A stretch of DNA of 64,000 bases from Mycobacterium sp. DL. GTDB lineage: Bacteria; Actinomycetota; Actinomycetes; Mycobacteriales; Mycobacteriaceae. The notes under the pieces were generated by a model. It saw only the letters and a list, made by a program, of their open reading frames with translations. It did not search any database and was not told the origin of the DNA. Where the stretch lies: contig NZ_CP155796.1 in the NCBI RefSeq assembly GCF_039729195.1, positions 3,472,001-3,536,000 on the forward strand, read 5' to 3'. Shown in pieces: positions 55,490 to 63,186 of the stretch. The position numbers were made by a program, and so were the translations under genes. Every line of letters starts with the position of its first letter. Within the stretch, counting starts at the first letter, position 1.

Positions 55490-55495
55490 AGGATA
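55490..55495 (-). promoter_or_regulatory. -10 element of a probable leaderless promoter (RDD gene)
   Basis: TATCCT on the minus strand, 6 bases before the ATG; no Shine-Dalgarno. Confidence 0.5.
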
Positions 55496-55541
55496 AGTGT
55501 CTGCCAGAAGTGCGCAGGCAGAGGTACGGAGAAGGCCATGC

Positions 55542-55557
55542 GTAACGTCGGCGCAAC
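55542..55557 (+). promoter_or_regulatory. Putative GlnR box upstream of glnA1
   Basis: GTAAC-n6-GCAAC, i.e. the AC-n9-AC spacing used by the actinobacterial nitrogen regulator GlnR. It ends 7 bases before the -35 of the glnA1 promoter, a normal activator position. Confidence 0.55.
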
Positions 55558-55563
55558 ATATGG

Positions 55564-55593
55564 TTGACAGCAGTGCAACATCGACTCCATAGC
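55564..55593 (+). promoter_or_regulatory. glnA1 promoter
   Basis: Perfect -35 TTGACA (55564-55569), 18-base spacer, CATAGC (55588-55593) as a weaker -10. Predicted leader is about 30 bases with an AAGGAGA ribosome-binding site 8 bases before GTG. Confidence 0.6.
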
Positions 55594-55630
55594 GTCGACG
55601 CGGGCCTACCACAAATAAGGAGACCAATCA

Positions 55631-57067
55631 GTGGCTGAAAAGACTGCCGACGACATCATCAAGCAGATCAAGGACGAGAAGGTCGAGTACGTCGACATCC
55701 GGTTCTGCGACCTGCCTGGCGTCGTCCAGCACTTCTCGATCCCGGCTTCGGCGTTCGACGAGAGCGTGTTCGAGGACGGCCTCGCATTCGACGGTTCGTC
55801 GGTGCGTGGGTTCCAGTCCATTCACGAGTCGGACATGATGTTGCTGCCCGATCCCGAGACCGCACAGATCGATCCGTTCCGTGCCGCGAAGACGCTCAAC
55901 CTCAATTTCTTCGTCCACGATCCGTTCACCCGCGAGGCGTACTCGCGTGACCCGCGCAACGTCGCCCGCAAGGCCGAGAACTACCTGGCCAGCACGGGCA
56001 TCGCGGACACCTGCTTCTTCGGCGCCGAGGCCGAGTTCTACATCTTCGACTCGGTGGCCTTCGACTCGAAGATGAACGGCACCTTCTACGAGGTCGATTC
56101 GGAGTCGGGTTGGTGGAATTCCGGCGAGCCGTTCGAGGCCGACGGAAGCCCCAACCGCGGCTACAAGGTGCGCCCCAAGGGCGGCTACTTCCCCGTCGCC
56201 CCGTACGACCACTACGTCGACCTGCGCGACGAGATGGCCACCAACCTGATCAACGCGGGCTTTGTGCTCGAGCGTGGCCATCACGAGGTCGGCACCGCCG
56301 GCCAGGCCGAGATCAACTACAAGTTCAACACGCTGCTGCACGCGGCCGATGACGTGTTGCTGTTCAAATACATCATCAAGAACACCGCGTGGGCCAACGG
56401 CAAGACCGTCACGTTCATGCCGAAGCCGCTGTTCGGCGACAACGGTTCGGGCATGCACGCCCACCAGTCGCTGTGGAAGGACGGCAAGCCGCTGTTCCAC
56501 GACGAGTCGGGCTACGCCGGTCTGTCGGACATGGCGCGCCACTACATCGGCGGCATCCTGCACCACGCGCCGTCGCTGCTGGCGTTCACCAATCCGACGG
56601 TGAACTCCTACAAGCGCCTGGTGCCGGGCTATGAGGCGCCGATCAACCTGGTGTACAGCCAGCGCAACCGCTCGGCGTGTGTGCGTATCCCGATCACGGG
56701 CAACAACCCGAAGGCCAAGCGTCTCGAGTTCCGTTGCCCCGACAGTTCGGGCAACCCGTACCTGGCGTTCGCGGCCATGCTGATGGCCGGCATCGACGGC
56801 ATCAAGAAGAAGATCGAACCGTTGGCTCCGGTCGACAAGGATCTCTACGAGTTGCCGCCCGAGGAGGCCGCCAACATTCCGCAGGCGCCGACGTCGCTCT
56901 CGGCGGTGATCGACAAGCTCGAGGAGGACCACGAATACCTCACCGAGGGAGGCGTGTTCACCAACGACCTGATCGAGACGTGGATCTCGTTCAAGCGGGA
57001 GAACGAGATCATGCCGATCCAGATCCGGCCTCACCCGTACGAGTTCAGCCTGTACTACGACGTTTAG
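55631..57067 (+). CDS. glnA1: Glutamine synthetase type I-beta GlnA1
   Basis: A 478-residue dodecameric glutamine synthetase, the main ammonium-assimilating enzyme. Motifs: [27 protein letters not shown] metal ligands, [40 protein letters not shown]. The adenylylation Tyr is in [10 protein letters not shown] near residue 406, marking regulation by GlnE. The GTG start has a strong Shine-Dalgarno, and an upstream GlnR-like box suggests nitrogen control. The last codons and stop are repeated in tandem downstream. Confidence 0.97.
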   Translation: MAEKTADDIIKQIKDEKVEYVDIRFCDLPGVVQHFSIPASAFDESVFEDGLAFDGSSVRGFQSIHESDMMLLPDPETAQIDPFRAAKTLNLNFFVHDPFTREAYSRDPRNVARKAENYLASTGIADTCFFGAEAEFYIFDSVAFDSKMNGTFYEVDSESGWWNSGEPFEADGSPNRGYKVRPKGGYFPVAPYDHYVDLRDEMATNLINAGFVLERGHHEVGTAGQAEINYKFNTLLHAADDVLLFKYIIKNTAWANGKTVTFMPKPLFGDNGSGMHAHQSLWKDGKPLFHDESGYAGLSDMARHYIGGILHHAPSLLAFTNPTVNSYKRLVPGYEAPINLVYSQRNRSACVRIPITGNNPKAKRLEFRCPDSSGNPYLAFAAMLMAGIDGIKKKIEPLAPVDKDLYELPPEEAANIPQAPTSLSAVIDKLEEDHEYLTEGGVFTNDLIETWISFKRENEIMPIQIRPHPYEFSLYYDV

Positions 57068-57125
57068 TCGGCACCGCCGACGCGACGTCTAGTCGGCACC
57101 GCCGACGCGACGTTTAGTCGGCACC
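57059..57125 (+). repeat. Three 25-bp tandem copies of the glnA1 stop region
   Basis: The unit starts GACGTTTAG (codons D-V-stop); copies start at 57059, 57084 and 57109, the last one truncated. TAG occurs at 57065, 57090 and 57115, one in each forward frame because 25 is not a multiple of three. The first two units contain a perfect GTCGGC-ACC-GCCGAC hairpin beginning at the stop codon. Confidence 0.9.
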
Positions 57126-57127
57126 AC

Positions 57128-57174
57128 GACGAGCCCATCCCTTCGGCGATCACCGCCGAAGAGGTGGGCTCGTC
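57128..57174. terminator. Long stem-loop between glnA1 and the monooxygenase, likely bidirectional terminator
   Basis: Outer arms GACGAGCCCA / TGGGCTCGTC (10 bp) enclose inner arms CTTCGGCG / CGCCGAAG (8 bp) with an ATCAC loop. There is no strong T-run. It lies between two convergent genes, 60 bases after the glnA1 stop and 6 bases before the other stop. Confidence 0.7.
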
Positions 57175-57180
57175 GGCGTT

Positions 57181-58383
57181 TCAGCGTGCCGGTGGGTAGT
57201 CGGGTAGCCGCGTGCCGTCGGCCGCGACGTGGACGAGTCGCTTGCCGAGCAGATTCATCACGGCTCGACCGGCGGGGCTCGCGACGATCCGCGCCCCCGC
57301 GTGCAGAGCGCCGATGCCTCTGCGGGACTGCGGATTCGCCCGCCGCAGCACACTCATCCGAACGGGTGGGGTGGCGTCGGCCTGTCGACGCATGAATGCT
57401 TCGTAGCGATCGAGGCCGACGCGCAGATCGTCGGTGCGGGCCAGTTCTCCGGCCAGGACGTAGGCCCCGATGAGAGCCAGGCTGGTGCCGCCCCCTCCGA
57501 AGGTGGCGTTGCAGAACGCGGCGTCGCCGAGCAGCGTGACGCGGCCCCTGCTCCATTCGCCGGCGCGCACCTGGCCGACCGCAGAGAAGTACATCGGGGC
57601 GCCTTCGTCGAGTTCGGCGAGCACCCGCGGCGCCGCGCCGCCGACATCGGCGAAGGTTCGTTTGAGGATGGCGATCTGGTCGGTCGACTCCAGGTCCTCG
57701 AGACCGCGCACCTCGGAGATGAAGGTCAGGATCGCGCGGGTGGTGCCGAGGTTGTCCGGTCGCAGGTGCACGGCGCGCGAACCGGTGGCGTGCTGCCAGT
57801 TCCACCACTGGCCGTCGGTGTCGTCGCGGGCCAGGGTGACGTAGGCGAAGTACATGCCCAGGTCGTTGACGTCGGCCGACGTGACGAACCTGCGCGACCG
57901 GGAACGCAATCCCTCGGCGATGACCACGAGGTCGGCGTCGATCGTCGTGCCGTCACTCACAGTGACCGTTGTCACGTCGCCCCGATCGGTCAGATCGACG
58001 ATCTGGGTGTCGAAGCGATATTCGGTGCTGTTGCAAGTGTGCTCGATCAGGATGCGGGACAGCTCTCCGCGTAGGATCTCGACTTCCGCTGTGGGACCGT
58101 CGATTTCACCGGGCGCACTCACGGGGAACGACGCTGCCGGCGAGCCGTCTGCCCGCAGGAAGCGCATTCCCACTTCCCCGGTGTTGGCTGCGAGGAGATC
58201 GTCCTCGATGCCCATTCGGCGGGCGACCTCCCGCGCCGCTCCGCGCACATCGATGTTCTGTCCTTCATCACGTCGCTCAGGGAAGCGCTCGATGACGGTG
58301 GTCCGCCATCCACGGGCGGCGAGTTGATGGGCCACTGCGGGGCCGGCGATGCCGGCCCCGGAGATGACGGCGTGGCGAGTCAC
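57181..58383 (-). CDS. FAD-dependent monooxygenase (PHBH/TetX-like)
   Basis: A 400-residue flavin hydroxylase. The FAD Rossmann motif VISGAGIAGPAVAHQLAARGW is at the N-terminus, LVVIAEGLRSRSRRFV holds the middle motif, and VTLLGDAAFCNATFGGGGTSLALIGAYVLAGEL is the GD-x6-P-type FAD motif with the usual Pro replaced (CNATFGGGG). The Gly-rich form is typical of TetX-like and related monooxygenases. Start GTG with GGGAT upstream. Divergent from a MarR regulator, so substrate-induced expression is likely; the substrate is unknown. Accessory gene, not part of the conserved synteny. Confidence 0.85.
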   Translation of the reverse strand: MTRHAVISGAGIAGPAVAHQLAARGWRTTVIERFPERRDEGQNIDVRGAAREVARRMGIEDDLLAANTGEVGMRFLRADGSPAASFPVSAPGEIDGPTAEVEILRGELSRILIEHTCNSTEYRFDTQIVDLTDRGDVTTVTVSDGTTIDADLVVIAEGLRSRSRRFVTSADVNDLGMYFAYVTLARDDTDGQWWNWQHATGSRAVHLRPDNLGTTRAILTFISEVRGLEDLESTDQIAILKRTFADVGGAAPRVLAELDEGAPMYFSAVGQVRAGEWSRGRVTLLGDAAFCNATFGGGGTSLALIGAYVLAGELARTDDLRVGLDRYEAFMRRQADATPPVRMSVLRRANPQSRRGIGALHAGARIVASPAGRAVMNLLGKRLVHVAADGTRLPDYPPAR

Positions 58384-58420
58384 GAAGGTTGATCCCGTCC
58401 TGGAGTTCGAGTCTGATTTA

Positions 58421-58433
58421 TAGTGTCTAACTA
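58421..58433. promoter_or_regulatory. Putative MarR operator in the monooxygenase/marR gap
   Basis: TAGT-GTCTA-ACTA is an inverted repeat overlapping a second one, TCTA-AC-TAGA. It lies between a minus-strand TATAAA (58417-58422) and a TTTCGG 16 bases upstream of it, i.e. inside the monooxygenase promoter. The gap is AT-rich compared with its surroundings. Confidence 0.45.
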
Positions 58434-58481
58434 GATTACCGAAATACACGTTATTCGAAACATCTGCACAGGGAGTTCACG

Positions 58482-58970
58482 GTGGATCACCCGCGCGACG
58501 CGTCCGGGCACTGGCTGGCCGGACTCAGTGACCCCATGTTGTCCATGCGGGGATTCCTCACCGCCCACGACGAGTTGCAGCGACGGCAGGCACGGCGGAT
58601 GGGGCTCAACGCCACCGACATGCAGGCCCTGCGACTACTCGACCTCCACGGTCCGTTGGGGCCCAGCGAGTTGGCCCGCCGCCTGGACCTGCGATCCGCT
58701 TCGGTCACGGTGCTGCTGGATCGCCTTGCGGCGGAGGGATTCATCGAGCGCATCCGCAGCGATCACGACCGGCGACGTGTCAGCGTGCGCGTCCTGCCAC
58801 ACGCGGTCGATCTGCTCTTCGACACCTGGGCGCCGATCGTGCGTGCCATCGACGATGTCGGGCACAGCCTCTCGCCGACACAACAGCGGGCCGTCTGCCT
58901 TTTTCTGGACCAGATCACCGCCGTCGTCGAACGCAGCGCCACCGAATCCAACCCTGCCGTGACGGACTGA
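58482..58970 (+). CDS. MarR-family transcriptional regulator
   Basis: A 162-residue winged-helix regulator. The DNA-binding domain is about 45-115: ATDMQALRLLDLHGPLGPSELARRLDLRSASVTVLLDRLAAEGFIERIRSDHDRRRVSVRVLP, with the wing DxRRRxVxV. Helices at both ends form the dimer interface. GGGAG lies 7 bases before the GTG. It is divergent from the FAD monooxygenase and likely represses it and itself; the ligand is not known. Confidence 0.88.
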   Translation: MDHPRDASGHWLAGLSDPMLSMRGFLTAHDELQRRQARRMGLNATDMQALRLLDLHGPLGPSELARRLDLRSASVTVLLDRLAAEGFIERIRSDHDRRRVSVRVLPHAVDLLFDTWAPIVRAIDDVGHSLSPTQQRAVCLFLDQITAVVERSATESNPAVTD

Positions 58971-59013
58971 AGAACTTTCGCCGCAGGGACATACGGACCG
59001 CGGTCCGCAGCGG

Positions 59014-59019
59014 TAGGCT
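59014..59019 (+). promoter_or_regulatory. -10 element of a probable leaderless promoter (DoxX gene)
   Basis: TAGGCT followed by 7 bases and the ATG at 59027. Confidence 0.4.
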
Positions 59020-59026
59020 CCCAGCC

Positions 59027-59470
59027 ATGACACAGAAACTGGACGCTCGACTGGCCGGCGTCTCCTCCCCCGTGTTGAGCATCTTCCGCGTCGTGCTCGG
59101 GTTGTTGTTCGCGCTGCACGGCACCATGAAGCTGTTCGGCTGGCCGCTCGGCGAGGCCGTCCCGGTCGGCACCTGGCCGTACTGGTGGGCCGGCGTGATC
59201 GAGTTGGTCACCGGCGTGCTGATCACCGTCGGGTTCTTCACCCGGATCGCCGCGTTGCTCGCCGCCGGACAGATGGCGGTGGCCTACTTCTGGCAGCACT
59301 GGGCAATCCTCGGCGGCGAGCCGGCAAGCTTCTGGCCGTTCCCCAACGGTGGCAACGGCGGCGAGACGGCCATCCTGTTTTGCTTCGGCTTCCTGCTGCT
59401 GGCAACAACAGGGGCGGGCGCGTGGTCGGTCGACGGGCGGCGTCGGGGGTCGGTAGCCACCCGATTCTGA
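59027..59470 (+). CDS. DoxX-family membrane protein
   Basis: A 147-residue protein with four transmembrane helices. DoxX signatures are FRVVLGLLFALHGTMKLFGW in helix 1, GVIELVTGVLITVGFFTRIAALLAAGQMAVAYFWQH in helices 2-3 and GNGGETAILFCFGFLLLA in helix 4. In M. tuberculosis a DoxX protein works with a superoxide dismutase in oxidative stress; whether this copy does so is unknown. It lies 56 bases downstream of marR. Confidence 0.88.
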   Translation: MTQKLDARLAGVSSPVLSIFRVVLGLLFALHGTMKLFGWPLGEAVPVGTWPYWWAGVIELVTGVLITVGFFTRIAALLAAGQMAVAYFWQHWAILGGEPASFWPFPNGGNGGETAILFCFGFLLLATTGAGAWSVDGRRRGSVATRF

Positions 59471-59634
59471 AATAGCATTTTGCTGCTGCATGCTCCCGGC
59501 TCGAGAGCTGCCGATGGCGTCCGGGTTTGCAGGCCGGCCGCGATCCAATATCGGCAAAGCACCAGTACCGTGGCTCGCAGCCTGCATAGGATGACCCCTT
59601 AATTGACCGTGAGGATAATTATCGGGGGCTGGCC
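59471..59634. other. Gap before the propeller protein gene
   Basis: These 164 bases hold no gene. A perfect palindrome GATAATTATC (59614-59623) sits 11 bases before the ATG, just ahead of a GGGGG ribosome-binding site, where a bound protein or RNA structure could affect translation or initiation. TTGACC lies 10 bases upstream of it. AT-rich for this genome. Confidence 0.35.
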
Positions 59635-62600
59635 ATGGGGTATGCACGAAATGTCGGACGGATCGGTGCGTTGGCGGTCGCCTTGGGGGTGGGACTCGGC
59701 CTGGGAACCGCGCCCGGGGTTGCGTTAGCCGACGACACCGGGGGCGCTGCGGATTCGTCGGCCGGAGAATCGTCGCCGAGTGCCGCGGCCACTTCCAAGC
59801 GTGCACCCGCGGCGGACACAAAGAACGCGACGGACACGACGGACGCGGATTCCGACGACTCCGGGGACGGCACCACTGCCGGTGATGACGAGGACACCGA
59901 CACCGTCGACGAGGTCGCCGAATCGCAGGAGCCGCCACAGTCGGACGACGACCATGACGGGCCACGGAGAAAGCGGTCAGCGGCCCTCTCACCCGAGGCC
60001 ACACCCCAGCACGACGACGATGAGCCCGTTGATGCGCCCGAACCCGAAGCACCCGTGCAGAATCCAGCGCCCGCCAAGGCTGCCCCGGCTCCGCTGGAAG
60101 TGAGCGCACCACCAGCCGAACCTGCGGGGACCGCCTCGGGCCAGGCTCCGCTCGTAGCGCCCAGCGCAGCGTCGGCCGCCGTCGCCCTGCCCTCCGTTGT
60201 GGCGCCGCTACTGGGTGCCACCGGCGGACCGGCGGAGATGCCGGTTGACTCGCCTGCCCTGTGGGTCCTGATGGCTGCCGCCCGCCGTCAGATCGGCCAG
60301 ACCGATCCCGCCACGCTCACCACACCGACCGGGGGTGCGGTCACGACCGCGCTGCTGACACCAGAACAGGCCGCGGTCATCACCCGAGCGGGCGACATCG
60401 TGGTCGGCGAGAACCCGACCGACGTGGTGGCCACCGATACCCGCGCCTACGTCGCCGACTCCGGCAGCAATTCGATCAGCGTCCTCGACACCCTCAACGG
60501 CACCGTGCTGCAGACGATTTCGCTGAAGTCCGCGCCGACCATGCTGGCGATCACCCCCGACGGGGACCGTGTCTACGCCACCAGTGCGGAGGCCGGCACC
60601 GTGTCGGTGATCGACACGGCCACGTTCTCGGTGATCAGGACCATCAATGTCGGCGACACTCCCACCGGTATCGCGGTCGATCCCGACGGCACCAGGGTCT
60701 ACGTCGTCAACAGCGGCGACGGCACGGTGTCGAAGATCAGCACAGCACTCAACTGGATCGTCGGCACGGTCTACGGAGTGGGCACGGGGGTCTCGTCGAT
60801 CGCGATCAGCGCCGACGGCTCCAGGATCTACACCACGAGCAACGCCACCGGCGACGTGTCGTACTTCTCGCCGTATTCACTGTCGGCGGGCACCATCTCC
60901 GGCGTCACACCCGGATCGCTGGGATTGGCCTTCAACGCCGACGGATCGCGTGTCTTCGTGGCGGACCCGACGGGCAGCATCCGGATCATCGACTCGACCT
61001 CCCGTCAGGTCATCGACAGTATCCCGGTCGCTGTGGGCGTGCCGTACGACGTGGCGGTCAGCGCTGACGGTACGACGTTGTTCGTCGCCAGGAGCGACGA
61101 CGGGAAACTGTCGGTCTACGACATCGCCACCAGAGCCGAATTGACGACGATCGTCGCGAATCCCTACCTCATCGGGGGGCCTCCGGCAATCGCTTTGAGT
61201 TCGGATGGGGCACAGCTGTATTGGACGGACTTCAGCTCCGACCGCATCCACGTGATCTCACTGATAGCGCCGAACGTCGACCCGATCGCCGCAGCGCCGG
61301 TGGTCAACGCCCCCGACGCTTCCGGTGTGGTCACCGGATCGGTGGTGGTGGTCGATCCTGATGGCGACCCGCTGACACACACCGTGAGTACACCGGGCAA
61401 GGGCAGTGTGACCGTCACCCAGAGCAACGGAGTGTTCTCGTTCACCTACACCCCCACCGCCGCAGCACGCCACGCGGCCGCGGCGACCAACGCTCCGGAC
61501 GGCGCCACACAGGACACCTTCACGCTGACGGTCAGCGACGGTTACCGCGGTGTCGTCACGGTGCCGGTCACCGTGGTGATCGCGCCTGCCAACACGTCAC
61601 CGACCGCCACTGCCAGAGCCCTCTCATCGTGGTTCAGCGCCAACGTCATCGTCACCGTCACCGGTAAAGACGCCGACAAGGACGCGCTGACCTACACCGC
61701 GTCGACCACCGCCAAGGGCGGCACCGTGGTGACCAACGGAAAAGGCACCTTCACCTACACCCCCACCGCGGCCGCACGGCATGCGGCGGCGAACAGCAAT
61801 GCCACCGAGGCCGACAAGCAGGACACCTTCGTGGTCACTGTCGACGACGGCCACGGCGGCGTTACGCCCCTCACGGTGACGGTGCAGATCAAACCCGGCA
61901 ATGCGGCACCCACCGCGACGGCAAGAGCCAGCTCATCGTGGTTCAGCGACAAGGTTTTTGTCACCGTCACGAGCAAGGACACCGACAAGGATGCGCTGAC
62001 CTACACCGCGTCGGCGACCGCACTGGGCGGAACCGTGGTGGCAGGTACGCGCGGCCGATTCACCTACACCCCGACCGCAGCAGCCCGGCACGCCGCCGCA
62101 GCGGACGATGCCACCGAGGACGCCACGCAGGACACATTCGACGTCACCGTCGACGACGGCCACGGCGGCATCACCACCGTCACGGTCACCGTGAAGGTCA
62201 AGCCCGTCAACTCCGCTCCGGCGCGCGCCTCGGTCACCGATGTTTTCACCAACCCGAACAGCGGTCTGGTGACCGGCAGGATCACCACGACCGATGCCGA
62301 CGACGACGAATTGCGTTATGACACCGCATCGGTCACAAACAAGGGCCAGGTCACGATCGACAGCGACGGAACCTTCGCCTACACCCCCACCGACGACGCC
62401 AGGGCCGCGGCCAGTAGGCGATTCGCGCCCCCGTGGGACAGGACAGACAGCTTCCGCGTCACCATCAAGGACGGTCACGGGGGCATCAGAACCCTGACTG
62501 TCCGGGTCGACATCGCACCGCTGGGACATCAGAATCAAGCGCCGACCAATGGGAATTCTGTTGCCAGTCAACCGCAGTGGGCCAGCGGTAAGGTGACAGG

Positions 62601-63183
62601 CGTGGTGACCGCGATCGACACCGAGCGAGATCCGCTGACCTACACAGGTTCAGGTCTGACGAGCAAGGGCAGTGTGATCGTCAACGCCCTCGGCACATTC
62701 GTGTACACACCCAGCGATGCGGCCCGGCACCGGGCGAACGCCGACGATGCGACCCCGGCGGACAAAGTCGACGAGTTCACCGTCACCGTGCTCGACGGAA
62801 ACGGCGGCGCGCTGGCCGTGCCGGTGACCGTCGAAATCGGGCCATCGTTGAACCGGCCGCCCACCAATGGGTCATACACTGCGGCGGCCAACCTGGTCAC
62901 CGGCGTGGTGATCGGCGGCGCGACCGCGACCGACGCCAACAACGACCCCCTGACCTTCACCGGCAGCACCACGACCTCCAAGGGCAGCGTCGTCGTCGAC
63001 ACCGACGGTGGCTTCGAGTACACGCCGACCGAGGCCGCCCGCCTGGCCGCCGCGGCCCTCGGCGCTCCCCTTGCGGACAGGCAGGACAACTTCACTGTCT
63101 TCGTCAAGGACGGTCACGGCGGCACTCTGGCGATCCCGGTCACCGTGCCGGTCGTGGGTGCGAGCGCAGGGCTCGGGCTGTAG
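59635..63183 (+). CDS. Large secreted protein: seven-bladed YVTN propeller plus six VCBS/cadherin-like repeats
   Basis: An 1182-residue exported protein of unknown function. A signal peptide (about 1-32, GALAVALGVGLGLGTAPGVALA-D) is followed by a low-complexity region rich in Asp, Glu, Ala and Pro (33-175) and a linker. Residues about 259-543 are seven YVTN-type beta-propeller blades, each with a core like PTGIAVDPDGTRVYVVNS and xISVLDT. From about 546 to 1172 come six roughly 100-residue repeats. Each starts near N-x-x-P and contains DxDxDPLTYT, KGxVxV, GxFxYTPTxxARxxAA, DxFTVTVxDGHGG and PVTV. It has no C-terminal anchor or sorting signal. An adhesion or surface role is plausible from the architecture only. 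Confidence 0.88.
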   Translation: MGYARNVGRIGALAVALGVGLGLGTAPGVALADDTGGAADSSAGESSPSAAATSKRAPAADTKNATDTTDADSDDSGDGTTAGDDEDTDTVDEVAESQEPPQSDDDHDGPRRKRSAALSPEATPQHDDDEPVDAPEPEAPVQNPAPAKAAPAPLEVSAPPAEPAGTASGQAPLVAPSAASAAVALPSVVAPLLGATGGPAEMPVDSPALWVLMAAARRQIGQTDPATLTTPTGGAVTTALLTPEQAAVITRAGDIVVGENPTDVVATDTRAYVADSGSNSISVLDTLNGTVLQTISLKSAPTMLAITPDGDRVYATSAEAGTVSVIDTATFSVIRTINVGDTPTGIAVDPDGTRVYVVNSGDGTVSKISTALNWIVGTVYGVGTGVSSIAISADGSRIYTTSNATGDVSYFSPYSLSAGTISGVTPGSLGLAFNADGSRVFVADPTGSIRIIDSTSRQVIDSIPVAVGVPYDVAVSADGTTLFVARSDDGKLSVYDIATRAELTTIVANPYLIGGPPAIALSSDGAQLYWTDFSSDRIHVISLIAPNVDPIAAAPVVNAPDASGVVTGSVVVVDPDGDPLTHTVSTPGKGSVTVTQSNGVFSFTYTPTAAARHAAAATNAPDGATQDTFTLTVSDGYRGVVTVPVTVVIAPANTSPTATARALSSWFSANVIVTVTGKDADKDALTYTASTTAKGGTVVTNGKGTFTYTPTAAARHAAANSNATEADKQDTFVVTVDDGHGGVTPLTVTVQIKPGNAAPTATARASSSWFSDKVFVTVTSKDTDKDALTYTASATALGGTVVAGTRGRFTYTPTAAARHAAAADDATEDATQDTFDVTVDDGHGGITTVTVTVKVKPVNSAPARASVTDVFTNPNSGLVTGRITTTDADDDELRYDTASVTNKGQVTIDSDGTFAYTPTDDARAAASRRFAPPWDRTDSFRVTIKDGHGGIRTLTVRVDIAPLGHQNQAPTNGNSVASQPQWASGKVTGVVTAIDTERDPLTYTGSGLTSKGSVIVNALGTFVYTPSDAARHRANADDATPADKVDEFTVTVLDGNGGALAVPVTVEIGPSLNRPPTNGSYTAAANLVTGVVIGGATATDANNDPLTFTGSTTTSKGSVVVDTDGGFEYTPTEAARLAAAALGAPLADRQDNFTVFVKDGHGGTLAIPVTVPVVGASAGLGL
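61273..63160 (+). repeat. Six tandem domain-coding repeats of about 300 bp
   Basis: Repeat starts at about 61273, 61591, 61900, 62210, 62537 and 62851. Repeats two and three are the closest pair, sharing the SSWFS opening and long stretches of identical bases, which suggests recent duplication or gene conversion. Repeats four to six have diverged and lack SSWFS. Confidence 0.8.
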
Positions 63184-63186
63184 CGC

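Noticed and set aside
59471..59634. A short gene between doxX and the propeller gene
   Set aside because: No frame with a start, ribosome-binding site and plausible composition was found on either strand.
61273..63160. The repeated region of the propeller gene as a mobile or non-coding repeat array
   Set aside because: The frame is uninterrupted and the roughly 300-base period corresponds to a protein domain with conserved residues in every copy.
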